From the NCBI RefSeq assembly GCF_007713465.1, contig NZ_VMSG01000009.1:124001-188000 (forward strand): a DNA stretch of 64,000 nucleotides. The letters run 5' to 3'. Under the pieces are notes generated by a model that made no database searches, was not told the origin of the DNA, and saw only the letters and a program-made list of their open reading frames with translations. Position numbers and translations under genes: made by a program. Shown piece after piece: positions 9,202-18,606 of this stretch (the first letter of the stretch is position 1; the number at the start of each line of letters is the position of its first letter). This DNA comes from Pseudomonas sp. H3(2019) (GTDB lineage Bacteria; Pseudomonadota; Gammaproteobacteria; Pseudomonadales; Pseudomonadaceae).

Positions 9202-10473
9202 TCAGACCGGCTCCTGGCCGCGCAACTGGCCATCACCGACCACGATGTACTTCTCGCAGGTCAGACCTTCGAGGCCCACCGGGCCGCGGGCGTGCAGCTT
9301 ATCAGTAGAAATGCCAATCTCGGCACCCAATCCGTATTCGAAGCCATCGGCAAAGCACGTCGGGGTGTTGATCATCACCGAGGCCGAATCGACTTCAGCC
9401 ACGAAACGCCGGGCTTCACCCTGGTGTTCGCTGACGATCGAGTCGGTGTGGTGCGAGCCGTAATGGTTGATGTGCTCGATCGCCTGGTCCAGGCCATCGA
9501 CCACCAGGATCGACAGAATCGGCGCCAGGTATTCGGTGCTCCAGTCTTCTTCGGTCGCGGCCACGACGTCGATGATCGCCCGGGTGCGTTCACAACCGCG
9601 CAGTTCGACGCCTTTTTCGCGGAACTGTTCGGCCATCGCCGGCAGGAATGCCTTGGCGATCGCTTGATCGACCAACAGGGTTTCCATGGCGCCGCAGATA
9701 CCGTAACGGTAAGTCTTGGCGTTGAACGCAATGCGCTGGGCCTTCGGCAACTCGGCGTGGGCACTGACATACACGTGGCAGATGCCGTCCAGGTGCTTGA
9801 TCACCGGCACGCGAGCGTCGCGGCTGACCCGTTCGATCAGGCCCTTGCCGCCGCGCGGTACGATCACGTCGACGTACTCGGGCATGGTGATCAGCGCACC
9901 AACGGCAGCACGGTCGGTGGTTTCGACCACTTGCACCACGGCCGGCGGCAAACCGGCTTCAGCCAGGCCGCGCTGAATGCAGGCGGCAATCGCACGGTTG
10001 GAATGAATGGCCTCGGAACCACCGCGCAGGATGGTTGCGTTACCCGACTTCAGGCACAGGCTCGCGGCATCGATGGTCACGTTTGGCCGTGACTCATAGA
10101 TGATCCCGACCACGCCCAGCGGCACGCGCATCTTGCCGACCTGAATACCCGACGGCCGGTAACTCATGTCGCGGATCGAGCCGACCGGGTCGGGCAACGC
10201 CGCCACCTGACGCAAACCGACGATCATGCCGTCAATGCGTGCGGGGGTCAGGGCCAGACGTTCGAGCATGGCCGGCTCAAGCCCATTGGCCCGGCCTGCG
10301 GCCAGATCCAGCTCATTGGCGGCGGTCAACTCGGCGCGAGCGTTATCCAAAGCGTCGGCGGCAGCCAGCAGGGCGCGGTTTTTCTGCCCGGTACTGGCAC
10401 GGCCGATCACGCGGGAAGCGTCGCGGGCAGCGCGACCCAAACGGGTCATGTAGTCAAGAACGGACTCAGTCAT
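9202..10473 (-). CDS. proA: Gamma-glutamyl phosphate reductase ProA
   Basis: Reduces gamma-glutamyl phosphate to glutamate-5-semialdehyde with NADPH, the second step of proline synthesis. The 423-residue length is standard. It belongs to the aldehyde dehydrogenase superfamily. The catalytic cysteine is in [10 protein letters not shown], and the family block [15 protein letters not shown] is present near residue 115. The gene begins a long minus-strand run. Its upstream neighbour mpg is divergent, so the 160 bases between them should hold promoters for both. Confidence 0.96.
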   Translation of the reverse strand: MTESVLDYMTRLGRAARDASRVIGRASTGQKNRALLAAADALDNARAELTAANELDLAAGRANGLEPAMLERLALTPARIDGMIVGLRQVAALPDPVGSIRDMSYRPSGIQVGKMRVPLGVVGIIYESRPNVTIDAASLCLKSGNATILRGGSEAIHSNRAIAACIQRGLAEAGLPPAVVQVVETTDRAAVGALITMPEYVDVIVPRGGKGLIERVSRDARVPVIKHLDGICHVYVSAHAELPKAQRIAFNAKTYRYGICGAMETLLVDQAIAKAFLPAMAEQFREKGVELRGCERTRAIIDVVAATEEDWSTEYLAPILSILVVDGLDQAIEHINHYGSHHTDSIVSEHQGEARRFVAEVDSASVMINTPTCFADGFEYGLGAEIGISTDKLHARGPVGLEGLTCEKYIVVGDGQLRGQEPV

Positions 10474-10635
10474 GGTCTCTGTGGTCTTGGCAAAGAGGAA
10501 AGCGGCAGATTATAGCTGTCACACGCTCCTACTAACAGCAGTGACGGGCGGATGGTCGAAATGGGCAGTGTTCAGCCTCGATTAAGTCCGCAGTTGTTAT
10601 CATTCCGTCATATTTACCTGATCACTTCGGCCGCC

Positions 10636-11319
10636 ATGTCTATTTTGACCGCAGCGAAACTGCCAAAAGCCCTGCCCGACAGCTTTTTCAACCGTGATGC
10701 TCAGTTGCTTGCCTGTGAATTGCTGGGCAAAGTGATCCGCCATCGAGTCGGTGACCTGTGGCTTTCGGCGCGGATTATCGAGACCGAAGCCTATTACTGC
10801 GAAGAAAAGGGCAGCCACGCCTCCCTCGGCTACACAGAAAAGCGTAAGGCTTTGTTTCTGGATGGCGGCCACATCTATATGTACTACGCCCGTGGTGGTG
10901 ATTCGCTGAACTTCAGCGCCCACGGACCGGGCAATGCGGTGCTGATCAAATCGGCTTACCCGTGGGTCGATGAACTCTCCGGCCCGGCGAGCCTGGCGCA
11001 GATGCTGCTCAACAATCCCGACGCCTGCGGTCGACCGCGCCCCTCGCAGAAGCTCTGCGCCGGGCAGACCTTGCTGTGCAAGGCGCTGGGTCTGAAAGTA
11101 CCGATCTGGGATGCCAAGCGCTTCGATCATGAAGTGTTGCTTGTCGAAGACGTCGGCACACACCCCGTGCATGTTATTCAGACCACACGTCTGGGCATTC
11201 CTCATGGTCGTGACGAGCACCTGATGTACCGCTTCGTCGACAGCGCTTACGCCCCTTACTGCACCCGGAACCCCCTGCGACGCGGCCAGGTCGAAAACCG
11301 CGATTATTTCCTGATCTGA
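10636..11319 (+). CDS. DNA-3-methyladenine glycosylase (AAG/MPG family)
   Basis: Excises alkylated and deaminated purines to start base excision repair. From the ATG at 10636 (MSILTAAKLPKALP) the protein has 227 residues. An earlier in-frame ATG at 10552 adds 28 unconserved residues. Family sequences include FFNRDAQLLACELLGK, IVETEAY-type (IIETEAYYCEEKGSHASLG), and LMYRFVDS near the C-terminus. This is the mammalian-AAG-like fold, not the helix-hairpin-helix AlkA or Tag fold. It is divergent from proA and is followed by a strong hairpin. Confidence 0.92.
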   Translation: MSILTAAKLPKALPDSFFNRDAQLLACELLGKVIRHRVGDLWLSARIIETEAYYCEEKGSHASLGYTEKRKALFLDGGHIYMYYARGGDSLNFSAHGPGNAVLIKSAYPWVDELSGPASLAQMLLNNPDACGRPRPSQKLCAGQTLLCKALGLKVPIWDAKRFDHEVLLVEDVGTHPVHVIQTTRLGIPHGRDEHLMYRFVDSAYAPYCTRNPLRRGQVENRDYFLI

Positions 11320-11342
11320 AACACCATCCCCCGAAGGAGCTG

Positions 11343-11387
11343 CCGAAGGCTGCGATCTTTTGATCTTAAAAAGATCGCAGCCTTCGG
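11343..11387. repeat. 19-bp perfect-stem palindrome after mpg
   Basis: The arm at 11343-11361 begins CCGAAGGCTGCGATC and pairs with 11369-11387 over 19 bp with a 7-base loop. Stems ending in 'AAGATCGCAGCCTTCGG' are a common intergenic palindrome in fluorescens-group genomes. It may also end mpg transcription, although there is no classical U tract. Confidence 0.8.
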
Positions 11388-11415
11388 GGCCAATAAATGA
11401 AATGGAGTTGTATGT

Positions 11416-12732
11416 ATGGGCCCATGGCTCGATAGCCTGACCGTCTGGTTGACGGTGAATCCGCAATGGCTGGCGGTGGCGGTATTCATAGTGGCCTGCG
11501 TTGAGTGCCTGGCAATTGTCGGGTTAATCGTGCCCGGCATCGTGTTGCTGTTTGCCATCACGGTACTGGCCGGCAGCGGCGCGCTGTCGCTGGGCGAAAC
11601 GCTGCTGCTGGGTTTCCTTGGCGGCCTGTTCGGCGATCTGCTGTCGTATTTCCTGGGCAGGCACTTCCACCAGAACATTCGGCGCTTGCCAGGGCTGCGT
11701 CACCATCCGGAATGGATCAACGGCGCCGAAAATTATTTCCAGCGCTATGGCATCGCGAGCTTATTGGTCGGGCGCTTTATCGGTCCTTTGCGCCCGATGC
11801 TGCCAATGGTTGCCGGGATGTTCGACATGCCGTTCCCGCGCTTCTTTGCTGTCAGTTTGCTGGCGGGGGCCGGCTGGTCGGTGGCCTACCTGCTGCCGGG
11901 CTGGGCCACGGGCGCGGCGATTCGCCTGCCGCTGCCGGAAGGTTTCTGGCCTCAAGCCGGTCTGATAGCCGGTAGCATCGCGGTATTGGTGGGCCTGAGC
12001 ATCAACAGCAGTTTGCGCGGTCATCGCCAGGCCACCGCACTGATCACCGGCCTCAGCCTGGTGATACTCGGCGGGCTGTTCATAGGCTATCCGCACTTGA
12101 GCGCCTTCGACCAAGGCCTGATGACGCTGGTTCAAGAACACCGCAGCCCGGCGCTGGATGAAGTCGCGGTAATGTTCACCCTGATCGGCGAATTCAAAAA
12201 CATGCTGGTGATCAGCGCGGCGCTGACGACCCTGCTACTGATCACACGCCAATGGCGGCACATGATCTTCGCCGGCAGCACGCTGCTGGTCACCGCGCTG
12301 GCGAATACCGGGACCAAGAACCTGTTCGCCCGGATGCGCCCGGAAGTACTGACCGACCCACTGACCAGCTACAGCATGCCCAGCGGTCATGCGTCAGGCT
12401 CGTTTGCGTTGTTCCTGACCCTCGCAGTGCTGGCCGGCCGGGGCCAACCGCAGCGCATGCGCCTGACCTGGTTGCTGCTCGGTTGCTTGCCGGCAGCCGC
12501 CATTGCCCTGTCGCGGGTTTATCTCGGCGCACACTGGCCAACCGATATAACCGCCGGCGCGATGTTGGCGGCTTGCGTGTGTGCTGCCAGCCTGGCCGTG
12601 ACCCAGCGTCAGACACCCTTGAGCCCTATGCCGGCCAAGGTCTGGTGGTCGGTGTTGCCGGTAATGCTGGCATTGTTCGGGTTCTTCGCGCTGTGGCACT
12701 TGCCTCATACATTGCAGCGGTATGCCTACTGA
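11416..12732 (+). CDS. DedA-PAP2 fusion: membrane-associated phosphatase
   Basis: A 438-residue inner-membrane protein with two domains. Residues 1-170 are a DedA/VTT domain, marked by GLIVPGIVLLFAIT, the F/LGG-GDLLSYFLGR block and GRFIGPLRPMLPMVAGM. Residues 230-420 are a PAP2 acid phosphatase with the motifs KNLFARMRP, YSMPSGHASGS and SRVYLGAHWPTDI. DedA proteins flip or move lipid carriers, and PAP2 enzymes dephosphorylate lipid pyrophosphates, so a role in undecaprenyl phosphate or phospholipid recycling is likely. That role is inferred. A GGAG lies nine bases before the ATG. Confidence 0.92.
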   Translation: MGPWLDSLTVWLTVNPQWLAVAVFIVACVECLAIVGLIVPGIVLLFAITVLAGSGALSLGETLLLGFLGGLFGDLLSYFLGRHFHQNIRRLPGLRHHPEWINGAENYFQRYGIASLLVGRFIGPLRPMLPMVAGMFDMPFPRFFAVSLLAGAGWSVAYLLPGWATGAAIRLPLPEGFWPQAGLIAGSIAVLVGLSINSSLRGHRQATALITGLSLVILGGLFIGYPHLSAFDQGLMTLVQEHRSPALDEVAVMFTLIGEFKNMLVISAALTTLLLITRQWRHMIFAGSTLLVTALANTGTKNLFARMRPEVLTDPLTSYSMPSGHASGSFALFLTLAVLAGRGQPQRMRLTWLLLGCLPAAAIALSRVYLGAHWPTDITAGAMLAACVCAASLAVTQRQTPLSPMPAKVWWSVLPVMLALFGFFALWHLPHTLQRYAY

Positions 12733-12738
12733 CAAGCA

Positions 12739-13329
12739 TTAGGCAAACAACTCGCCCTGCAACTCGTCCAGCAATGCCTGAATCGCATCCAGGCGCTGCT
12801 GCGGGTTGTCGAGTTGCAGCAGTTCGATCTTGTCCTCTTCAGAAAACGGCAACAGGTACGCCAATTGATTGGCCAGTGACTGTTGCCCGGTCGCTTCGGT
12901 ACCCATGTTCAACGCTTCGACCATCGGGTGTTCGGCCAACGCCTTGAGCAGTGCGACCAGATCGGCGTCTTCGTCCTGTAGCGGTTGTTCCGGCTCGTCT
13001 TCCAGCCACTCGACCTCGGCGACGGTCAACTGATCGCGCTGCGTCTCGGTGCGCAGAACATGGAAGCGCCGCCCGCCCTGCACCCGAATACCCAGCAGAC
13101 CATTATCCTGCTGCTTGAAATCGGTCATCAGCGCTTCGCATCCCACCAGCGCGTAGCCCTCCGGGGCGATGCCGACTTCTTCGCCGTCGAGGATGCACAC
13201 CACGCCGAAGCCACCGCCCTGCTTCATGCAGCGGCTGATCATGTCCAGATAGCGCGCCTCAAAAATCTGCAAGTCGAGGATGCAGCCAGGAAACAGCACC
13301 GTGTTCAGCGGAAAAAGCGGCAAGCTCAT
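12739..13329 (-). CDS. LON peptidase substrate-binding domain protein
   Basis: A stand-alone Lon N-terminal (LAN/PUA-like) domain of 196 residues, beginning SLPLFPLNTVLFPGC and containing LQIFEARYLDMI, the usual signature. There is no AAA or protease domain, so it is not Lon itself. Two ATGs lie close together. The second (13329) has AAGGA at a proper seven-base spacing and is preferred over 13335. It starts 10 bases after the lrgB stop and is probably the last gene of an lrgA-lrgB operon. Function is unknown, and an adaptor role is only a guess. Confidence 0.88.
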   Translation of the reverse strand: MSLPLFPLNTVLFPGCILDLQIFEARYLDMISRCMKQGGGFGVVCILDGEEVGIAPEGYALVGCEALMTDFKQQDNGLLGIRVQGGRRFHVLRTETQRDQLTVAEVEWLEDEPEQPLQDEDADLVALLKALAEHPMVEALNMGTEATGQQSLANQLAYLLPFSEEDKIELLQLDNPQQRLDAIQALLDELQGELFA

Positions 13330-13339
13330 AGACATTTCC

Positions 13340-14056
13340 TTACACCACCATCGACACCGCCAACGGCAGGAACACCGCCGTGGCCACGCCCATCAGACTC
13401 ATCGCCAGCGCTGCGAAGGCGCCGCACTCTTCACTTTCCTGCATCGCCACCGCAGTCCCGACTGCGTGGGCGGTCATGCCCAGCGCCATACCGCGGGCTT
13501 CCGGGCTGTGCACACCGAGCCGGTTCAACAGACTCGGGCCGAAAATGGCGCCAATCACTCCGGTGATCAACACGAACACCGCCGCCAGCGCCGCCACTCC
13601 GCCAATCTGCTCGGCCACCAGCATGGCAATCGGCGAGGTGACCGATTTGGGCGCCATGGTCATCAGGATCATGTGCTCGGCGCCAAACCACCAACCCAGC
13701 AGCACGCCCATGCCGGTGGCAACCACACCACCTATCACCAGCGTAGTAAATATCGGCCAGAACAGCTGTCGAATCCGCCGCAGGTTCAGGTAGAGCGGCA
13801 CCGCCAGTGCAACGGTCGCCGGCCCCAGCAGAATGCTGAGGAACTCGGTGCTTTTGCGGTATTCGGTATACGTCAACCCACACGCGAGCAACACGCCGAT
13901 CACCAGCAGCATCGATACCAGTACGGGCTGCAGAAAGATCCAGCGGGTTTTCTCGAACGCCGCCAGCACCAGTTGATAAGCGCCCAACGTAACGCCGATA
14001 CCGAACAACGGGTGATGAATCACTGCCGCCAGCGCTCCCTGCCAGTCGAAGATCAT
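13340..14056 (-). CDS. lrgB: LrgB/CidB-family membrane protein
   Basis: A 238-residue polytopic inner-membrane protein of the LrgB family, partner of the LrgA/CidA holin-like protein. About seven helices are visible, and the conserved block GAEHMILMTMAPKSVTSPIAM is intact. The family is linked to murein hydrolase export, programmed lysis and, in some species, pyruvate or glycolate transport. Which of these applies here cannot be told. The ATG at 14056 overlaps the lrgA stop (ATGA) and has GGAGGAG upstream. A GTG one codon earlier is the alternative. Confidence 0.92.
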   Translation of the reverse strand: MIFDWQGALAAVIHHPLFGIGVTLGAYQLVLAAFEKTRWIFLQPVLVSMLLVIGVLLACGLTYTEYRKSTEFLSILLGPATVALAVPLYLNLRRIRQLFWPIFTTLVIGGVVATGMGVLLGWWFGAEHMILMTMAPKSVTSPIAMLVAEQIGGVAALAAVFVLITGVIGAIFGPSLLNRLGVHSPEARGMALGMTAHAVGTAVAMQESEECGAFAALAMSLMGVATAVFLPLAVSMVV

Positions 14057-14418
14057 CACGACTCCTCCGAACGCACGGCGTGGCGCTTGACCAGCCGTTG
14101 CATCAAGACCCCGGCGAAGGCCATGGACAGCAGCAGCGACAACACCAGTGCGCCGACGATGGCCCAGAAGTCCGCCGCAATATCGGCGGCGTACACCATC
14201 ACGCCCACCGCTGGCGGCACCAGCAGCAAGGGCAAATAACGCAGCAGGCTGCTGGCGGCCAGGCTCAGGGGCTCAGCCACTTCGCCACGAATGACCAGGA
14301 ACCCCAGCAGCAACAGCAGGCCGATAATCGGCCCTGGCAGCACCGGCAAAAACAAATGGTTGAGGGCCGTGCCGAGCAATTGAAACAGCACCAGCCAGGT
14401 CAGGCCGCGTAGCAACAT
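14056..14418 (-). CDS. lrgA: CidA/LrgA-family holin-like protein
   Basis: A 120-residue inner-membrane protein with four predicted helices. It carries the family sequence LPGPIIGLLLLL and a charged C-terminal tail. CidA/LrgA proteins resemble phage holins and antiholins and act with LrgB. The pair is transcribed leftwards with the Lon-domain gene. The 196 bases to the divergent maoC-like gene should carry both promoters. Confidence 0.92.
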   Translation of the reverse strand: MLLRGLTWLVLFQLLGTALNHLFLPVLPGPIIGLLLLLGFLVIRGEVAEPLSLAASSLLRYLPLLLVPPAVGVMVYAADIAADFWAIVGALVLSLLLSMAFAGVLMQRLVKRHAVRSEES

Positions 14419-14614
14419 CCGTCATCTCCAGCAAAACTCGTCCCCCACACGCGGGCCGAGCATTATAAGCACGACAACGCTATGCACCGGCATTCGCCAA
14501 AAGCATGGTCAGTTGACCTGAGCCAATTGTCATGTTGATCTAAAGTGGTTTTCCGGGAGGTCAAATCCCCCCATTCGAAAAACTATAAATCCGATGAACC
14601 CAAGGAGAGTCTCA

Positions 14615-15070
14615 ATGCCCTATGTTCCCGTTGCAGAGCTCAAAGATTATGTCGGCAAGGAACTCGGACGTTCCGAATGGCTCACGATCGATCAGGACCG
14701 CATCAACCTGTTCGCTGAAGCTACAGGCGATTATCAGTTCATCCACGTTGACCCGGTAAAAGCCGCACAAACCCCGTTTGGCAGCACCATCGCCCACGGT
14801 TTTCTGTCGCTGTCGCTGATCCCGAAACTGATGGAAGACATCCTGGTCCTGCCGCAAGGCTTGAAGATGGTCGTCAACTACGGCCTGGACAGCGTGCGTT
14901 TCATTCAACCGGTGAAGGTCGACTCCAGAGTCCGGCTCAAGGTCGAACTGAGCGACGTTACCGAAAAGAAACCCGGCCAATGGTTGCTCAAGGCCACCGC
15001 CACGCTGGAAATCGAAGGCCAGGAAAAACCGGCGTACATCGCTGAACCGTTGTCGCTGGCGTTCGTTTAA
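14615..15070 (+). CDS. MaoC-family (R)-hydratase
   Basis: A 151-residue hot-dog-fold protein of the MaoC-like dehydratase family, which hydrates enoyl-CoA thioesters. The hydratase signature is present as FAEATGDYQFIHVDP with the catalytic Asp/His, then GSTIAHGFLSLSLIP. The ATG at 14615 has AAGGAG seven bases upstream. An earlier in-frame ATG (14594) lacks such a site. Close homologues in Pseudomonas include PhaJ-type enzymes and uncharacterised ones, so the exact substrate is open. It is a single-gene unit followed by a hairpin. Confidence 0.9.
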   Translation: MPYVPVAELKDYVGKELGRSEWLTIDQDRINLFAEATGDYQFIHVDPVKAAQTPFGSTIAHGFLSLSLIPKLMEDILVLPQGLKMVVNYGLDSVRFIQPVKVDSRVRLKVELSDVTEKKPGQWLLKATATLEIEGQEKPAYIAEPLSLAFV

Positions 15071-15081
15071 CCCTCACCCGA

Positions 15082-15108
15082 TGCGAAACAGCCCTACGCT
15101 GTTTCGCA
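15082..15108 (+). terminator. Hairpin after the MaoC gene
   Basis: TGCGAAACAGC (15082-15092) pairs with GCTGTTTCGCA (15098-15108), an 11-bp perfect stem with a 5-base loop, 12 bases past the stop codon. The downstream T tract is weak. Position favours a terminator. Confidence 0.6.
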
Positions 15109-15171
15109 CAGCTCTATATATCAGACACATAGCTGCGGCATACTCCCTCGCCTAATTGCCCGGATCCCGCT

Positions 15172-16890
15172 ATGCGCTCACTTGCACCCCTTGCTCTGAC
15201 CCTGTTGCTCACCGCGTGTGGTGACGGCGAATCGCTGCTGCCGCCCGACGCACGCCTGCCTGATGGCGGCCGCTATCGGGGTGATCTGGTCAATGGGTTG
15301 CTGCAAGGCCAGGGCCGGATCGACTACCCGAACGGCAGCTGGTACGCCGGTCAGTTCGACAAGGGCCAGTGGCACGGTCAGGGCGAATGGCACGGCAGTA
15401 ACGGCGAGGTTTACCGCGGGGAGTTCCAGCAGGGGCTGTTCCATGGCCAGGGCACGCTGACCACCAACGGCAGCAGCTACACCGGCGGCTTCAAACTCGG
15501 GCGGCGCGACGGTGAAGGCACCCTCAAAGAAGACGGCATGACCTACCGTGGCGAGTTCAAGGCCGATCAGTATTCCGGCCTCGGCCGTCTCGAGCTTGAA
15601 GACGGCAGCCAGTATCAGGGCCAGTTCGCCAACGGCAAACCCAACGGTGAAGGCCAGCGTGGCGATGCCAGCGGCAACCAGTTCACCGGTACTTTTGTCG
15701 ACGGTCAGCTGGAAGGCAACGGCACCTTCAGCAGTGCCGAGGGCGACAGCTACGTCGGTGGCTTCAAACAGAATCAGTTGAACGGCAAAGGCCGCTACGA
15801 GAACGCCGACGGCGACGTGTGGGTCGGCCAGTTCAAGGAAGGCGCGCTGAACGGAAAAGGCGAATTGATCGGCGCCGACAACAGCCACTACATCGGCCAA
15901 TTCAGTGATTGGCGTTTCACCGGTCAAGGCCGTTTGAATCTGGCGGACGGCAGCTTCTACATCGGCGAGTTCAATAACGACAGCTATCAAGGGCACGGCA
16001 CGCTGGTGCTGACGGATGGCACCGTGCAAAGCGGCGACTGGATCAATGGCCAGCGTGTACGCGATGCTAATGGCAAGTTGCTGCCAGACACCCTCGAGTT
16101 GGGGTTACTGGCGCAAGGGCGCCTGCTCGAAGACGCGCTGGCCAATGTGCCGGCCTCGACCCCGGCGATCGAGCTGTACACCCTGACCGTGGGCGGCGAC
16201 GGCAAGCAGAGCGTGTTTCTGCGCGAGTCCGATTACGTCAGCAACATGCTCGCCAGCCGCTTCGGCGCCTACGGCCAGATTCGCCTGGTCAACCATCGCG
16301 ACCACCTCGGCGACCGGCCGATGGCCACGCGCGAGAACCTGCGCCGCGCCGCCCTGACCCTGGCCGAACGCAGCGGGCCGGAAGATCTGGTGTTCATCTA
16401 CCTGACCAGCCACGGCACCCACGAACACGAACTGGTGCTCGACCAACCGCGCATGGAACTGGCCGATTTGCCGGCTGACGAATTGGCCGCCGTCCTCGCT
16501 CCGCTGAAAAACCGCGACAAGATCATCGTGATTTCGGCCTGCTACTCCGGTGGTTTTATCCCGGCACTCAAAGACGAACGCACACTGATCATGACCGCCT
16601 CGCGCGCCGACCGGGTGTCGTTCGGCTGCTCGGAGGAAGCTGACTTCACGTACTTCGGCGACGCGTTGTTCGTTCAGGCACTGAACCAGACCGACGATCT
16701 GGAGCAGGCATTCAAACTGGCCAAGGCCACGGTCGCCGAGCGCGAACTGGCAGATAACTTCGAGGCATCGGAACCACAGATCTGGGCGCCTAAAGGGGTG
16801 TTGGCGCATTGGCAATTACTGCGCAAGCAACAAGCACGCAAGGCACTACAAAGTGCCGCTTTAACCAGCAAGGAAGCAAAGAGCAACTAA
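15172..16890 (+). CDS. MORN-repeat lipoprotein with C-terminal C13 cysteine peptidase
   Basis: A 572-residue predicted lipoprotein (lipobox LTAC, Cys16). Residues about 34-300 are ten or more MORN repeats of about 23 residues ([28 protein letters not shown] and similar). Residues about 330-545 are a Peptidase_C13 (legumain/caspase-fold) domain with the catalytic pair His414 in [10 protein letters not shown] and Cys457 in [10 protein letters not shown], each after a hydrophobic strand as the clan requires. It should sit in the envelope. MORN repeats suggest binding of lipids or partner proteins. No substrate is known. It is a stand-alone gene ahead of the oxidoreductase. Confidence 0.88.
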   Translation: MRSLAPLALTLLLTACGDGESLLPPDARLPDGGRYRGDLVNGLLQGQGRIDYPNGSWYAGQFDKGQWHGQGEWHGSNGEVYRGEFQQGLFHGQGTLTTNGSSYTGGFKLGRRDGEGTLKEDGMTYRGEFKADQYSGLGRLELEDGSQYQGQFANGKPNGEGQRGDASGNQFTGTFVDGQLEGNGTFSSAEGDSYVGGFKQNQLNGKGRYENADGDVWVGQFKEGALNGKGELIGADNSHYIGQFSDWRFTGQGRLNLADGSFYIGEFNNDSYQGHGTLVLTDGTVQSGDWINGQRVRDANGKLLPDTLELGLLAQGRLLEDALANVPASTPAIELYTLTVGGDGKQSVFLRESDYVSNMLASRFGAYGQIRLVNHRDHLGDRPMATRENLRRAALTLAERSGPEDLVFIYLTSHGTHEHELVLDQPRMELADLPADELAAVLAPLKNRDKIIVISACYSGGFIPALKDERTLIMTASRADRVSFGCSEEADFTYFGDALFVQALNQTDDLEQAFKLAKATVAERELADNFEASEPQIWAPKGVLAHWQLLRKQQARKALQSAALTSKEAKSN

Positions 16891-16918
16891 GCTGAAACAG
16901 TATCAAGGGGGAAACATT

Positions 16919-17560
16919 ATGTACTTGACGCCTCAGCATGTATTGCTCGCTGGAGCCACCGGCCTGACTGGTGAACACTTACTCGATCGGCTGCTCAACG
17001 AGCCGACCATCAGCCGCGTACTGGCACCGTCACGCCGACCACTGGCGGAACATCCTCACTTGGAAAACCCGGTTGGCGATCCGGCGGTGCTTCTCCCCCA
17101 ACTCAGTGGCCGCGTCGACATTGCCTTCTGCTGCCTGGGCACGACGATCAAACAGGCCGGCTCCGAACAAGCCTTTCGCGCCGTCGATCTGGACCTGGTG
17201 GTGGCGTTTGCCAAACGCGCGCGGGAAATGGGCGCACGACACTTGATCGTGATCAGCGCCCTGGGGGCTGATCGCAGATCCTCGGTTTTCTACAACCGGG
17301 TCAAGGGCGAGATGGAATACGCATTGCGCGCACAGAACTGGCCGCAACTGACTATCTGCCGACCTTCCCTGCTACTGGGAGATCGCCTTGAACCGCGACT
17401 CGCCGAACAACTGGCAGGCCCGCTGTCCAAACTGATTCCCGGCAAATACCACGGCATCGAAGCCTGCCAACTGGCCCGCGCCATGTGGCGCCTGGCGCTG
17501 GAAGAACAGGATGGCTTGCGGATTGTCGAGTCGGATGAGTTGCGCAAGTTAGGCAAATAG
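16919..17560 (+). CDS. NAD(P)-binding atypical SDR (HTATIP2/YbjT-like)
   Basis: A 213-residue Rossmann protein with [13 protein letters not shown] at residues 9-21 as the nucleotide-binding loop. It has the segment [26 protein letters not shown], in which the YxxxK motif is YNRVK. This is the atypical short-chain dehydrogenase group that includes the human HTATIP2 protein, several members of which bind NADPH without a known reaction. GGGGG lies a few bases before the ATG. The gene is 28 bases after the C13-peptidase gene and may share its transcript. A REP pair follows. Confidence 0.87.
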   Translation: MYLTPQHVLLAGATGLTGEHLLDRLLNEPTISRVLAPSRRPLAEHPHLENPVGDPAVLLPQLSGRVDIAFCCLGTTIKQAGSEQAFRAVDLDLVVAFAKRAREMGARHLIVISALGADRRSSVFYNRVKGEMEYALRAQNWPQLTICRPSLLLGDRLEPRLAEQLAGPLSKLIPGKYHGIEACQLARAMWRLALEEQDGLRIVESDELRKLGK

Positions 17561-17584
17561 ATCGGCGGTGACTGGGCAGGCGTC

Positions 17585-17678
17585 ATCGCGAGCAAGCTCG
17601 CTCCCACACTTGATCGGTGCCGTTCACATAATTTGCATTCACTGAAGATCCAATGTGGGAGCGAGCTTGCTCGCGATA
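17585..17678. repeat. REP doublet (inverted)
   Basis: Inverted copies of ATCGCGAGCAAGCTCGCTCC (17585-17609) and its complement (17652-17678) are separated by about 42 bases. The same element occurs near 25.5, 28.5 and 49.6 kb in this window. Confidence 0.9.
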
Positions 17679-17696
17679 GAGCGCGGCAGCGCTCCG

Positions 17697-17981
17697 CTAC
17701 AACCCGCCCGTCGCCTGAAGCCCTACCCCCAGCACCGTCAACACCGACAGCGGCAACAGCAGCGTGTCGAGCAGCGCGCTGGCCGGCAGGTCGATGCCGG
17801 GGTAGCTCGGTGCTTCGGCGCCAAAACGATCCTTGGCGCAGCAACCGCCGTCCAGCGCGTACAGATCAAGGCGCATCCCCGAGTACACCACCGGCGCTCC
17901 GGGCTTGGCCGCATCCAATGTGCGTGCGGTGGCACAACCGCCCAATTGCAGGGCGAGCAGAAGACTCAATAGCTTATTCAT
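17697..17981 (-). CDS. YceK/YidQ-family lipoprotein
   Basis: A 94-residue predicted lipoprotein with lipobox LGGC (Cys16), followed by [11 protein letters not shown] and a hydrophobic segment [22 protein letters not shown], the layout of the YceK/YidQ family. The family has no established role. Its start lies inside the 3' end of ubiX (8-base overlap), so it is translated from the mpl-ubiX transcript. Confidence 0.85.
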   Translation of the reverse strand: MNKLLSLLLALQLGGCATARTLDAAKPGAPVVYSGMRLDLYALDGGCCAKDRFGAEAPSYPGIDLPASALLDTLLLPLSVLTVLGVGLQATGGL

Positions 17982-18606
17982 CGCTGCTCAAATGGTGTTC
18001 GCCCCAACGCGGCAGCATGTCTTGCGGGATGTTCAATAGATTGAGAATCCGCGCCACGACAAAGTCCACCAGATCATCGATGGTCTGCGGCTGGTGATAG
18101 AAACCCGGCGAGGCCGGCAGAATGGTCACGCCCATGTTTGACAGCTTGAGCATGTTTTCCAGGTGAATACTGGAATACGGCGCCTCGCGTGGCACCAGAA
18201 TCAACTGCCGACGCTCTTTCAAGGTCACGTCGGCGGCGCGCTCGATCAGGTTGTTGCAGGCGCCTGTGGCAATCGCCGACAAGGTCCCGGTCGAACACGG
18301 CACCACCACCATCGCGGCCGGCGAGCCGGAGCCCGAAGCCACGGGCGACATCCAGTCTTCCTTGCCATACACCCGAATCTGCCCGGCAGCCGCGCCGGTG
18401 TATTCAGTGAGGAAGGCCTGCATCATCTGTGGTTTCGGCGGCAGCGTGACGTCGGTCTCGGTCGCCATCACCAGTTGCGCGGCCTTGGAAATCAGGAAGT
18501 GCACCTCGCGGTCTTCGCGCACCAGACAATCGAGCAGGCGCAAGCCGTACTGGGCGCCGGAAGCGCCGGTCATGGCCAGCGTGATGCGATCCGGACCGTT
18601 ACTCAT
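17974..18606 (-). CDS. ubiX: Flavin prenyltransferase UbiX
   Basis: Makes the prenylated FMN cofactor used by the decarboxylase UbiD in ubiquinone synthesis. The 210-residue length and the N-terminal FMN-binding loop [14 protein letters not shown] are typical. The conserved C-terminal segment [14 protein letters not shown] is present. The start overlaps the mpl stop by four bases. The same mpl-ubiX pair occurs in P. aeruginosa (PA4020-PA4019). Confidence 0.95.
   Translation of the reverse strand: MSNGPDRITLAMTGASGAQYGLRLLDCLVREDREVHFLISKAAQLVMATETDVTLPPKPQMMQAFLTEYTGAAAGQIRVYGKEDWMSPVASGSGSPAAMVVVPCSTGTLSAIATGACNNLIERAADVTLKERRQLILVPREAPYSSIHLENMLKLSNMGVTILPASPGFYHQPQTIDDLVDFVVARILNLLNIPQDMLPRWGEHHLSSDE

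Noticed and set aside
13340..14418. LrgAB as part of a toxin-antitoxin or phage lysis cassette
   Set aside because: These are ordinary chromosomal LrgA/LrgB proteins with no phage context.
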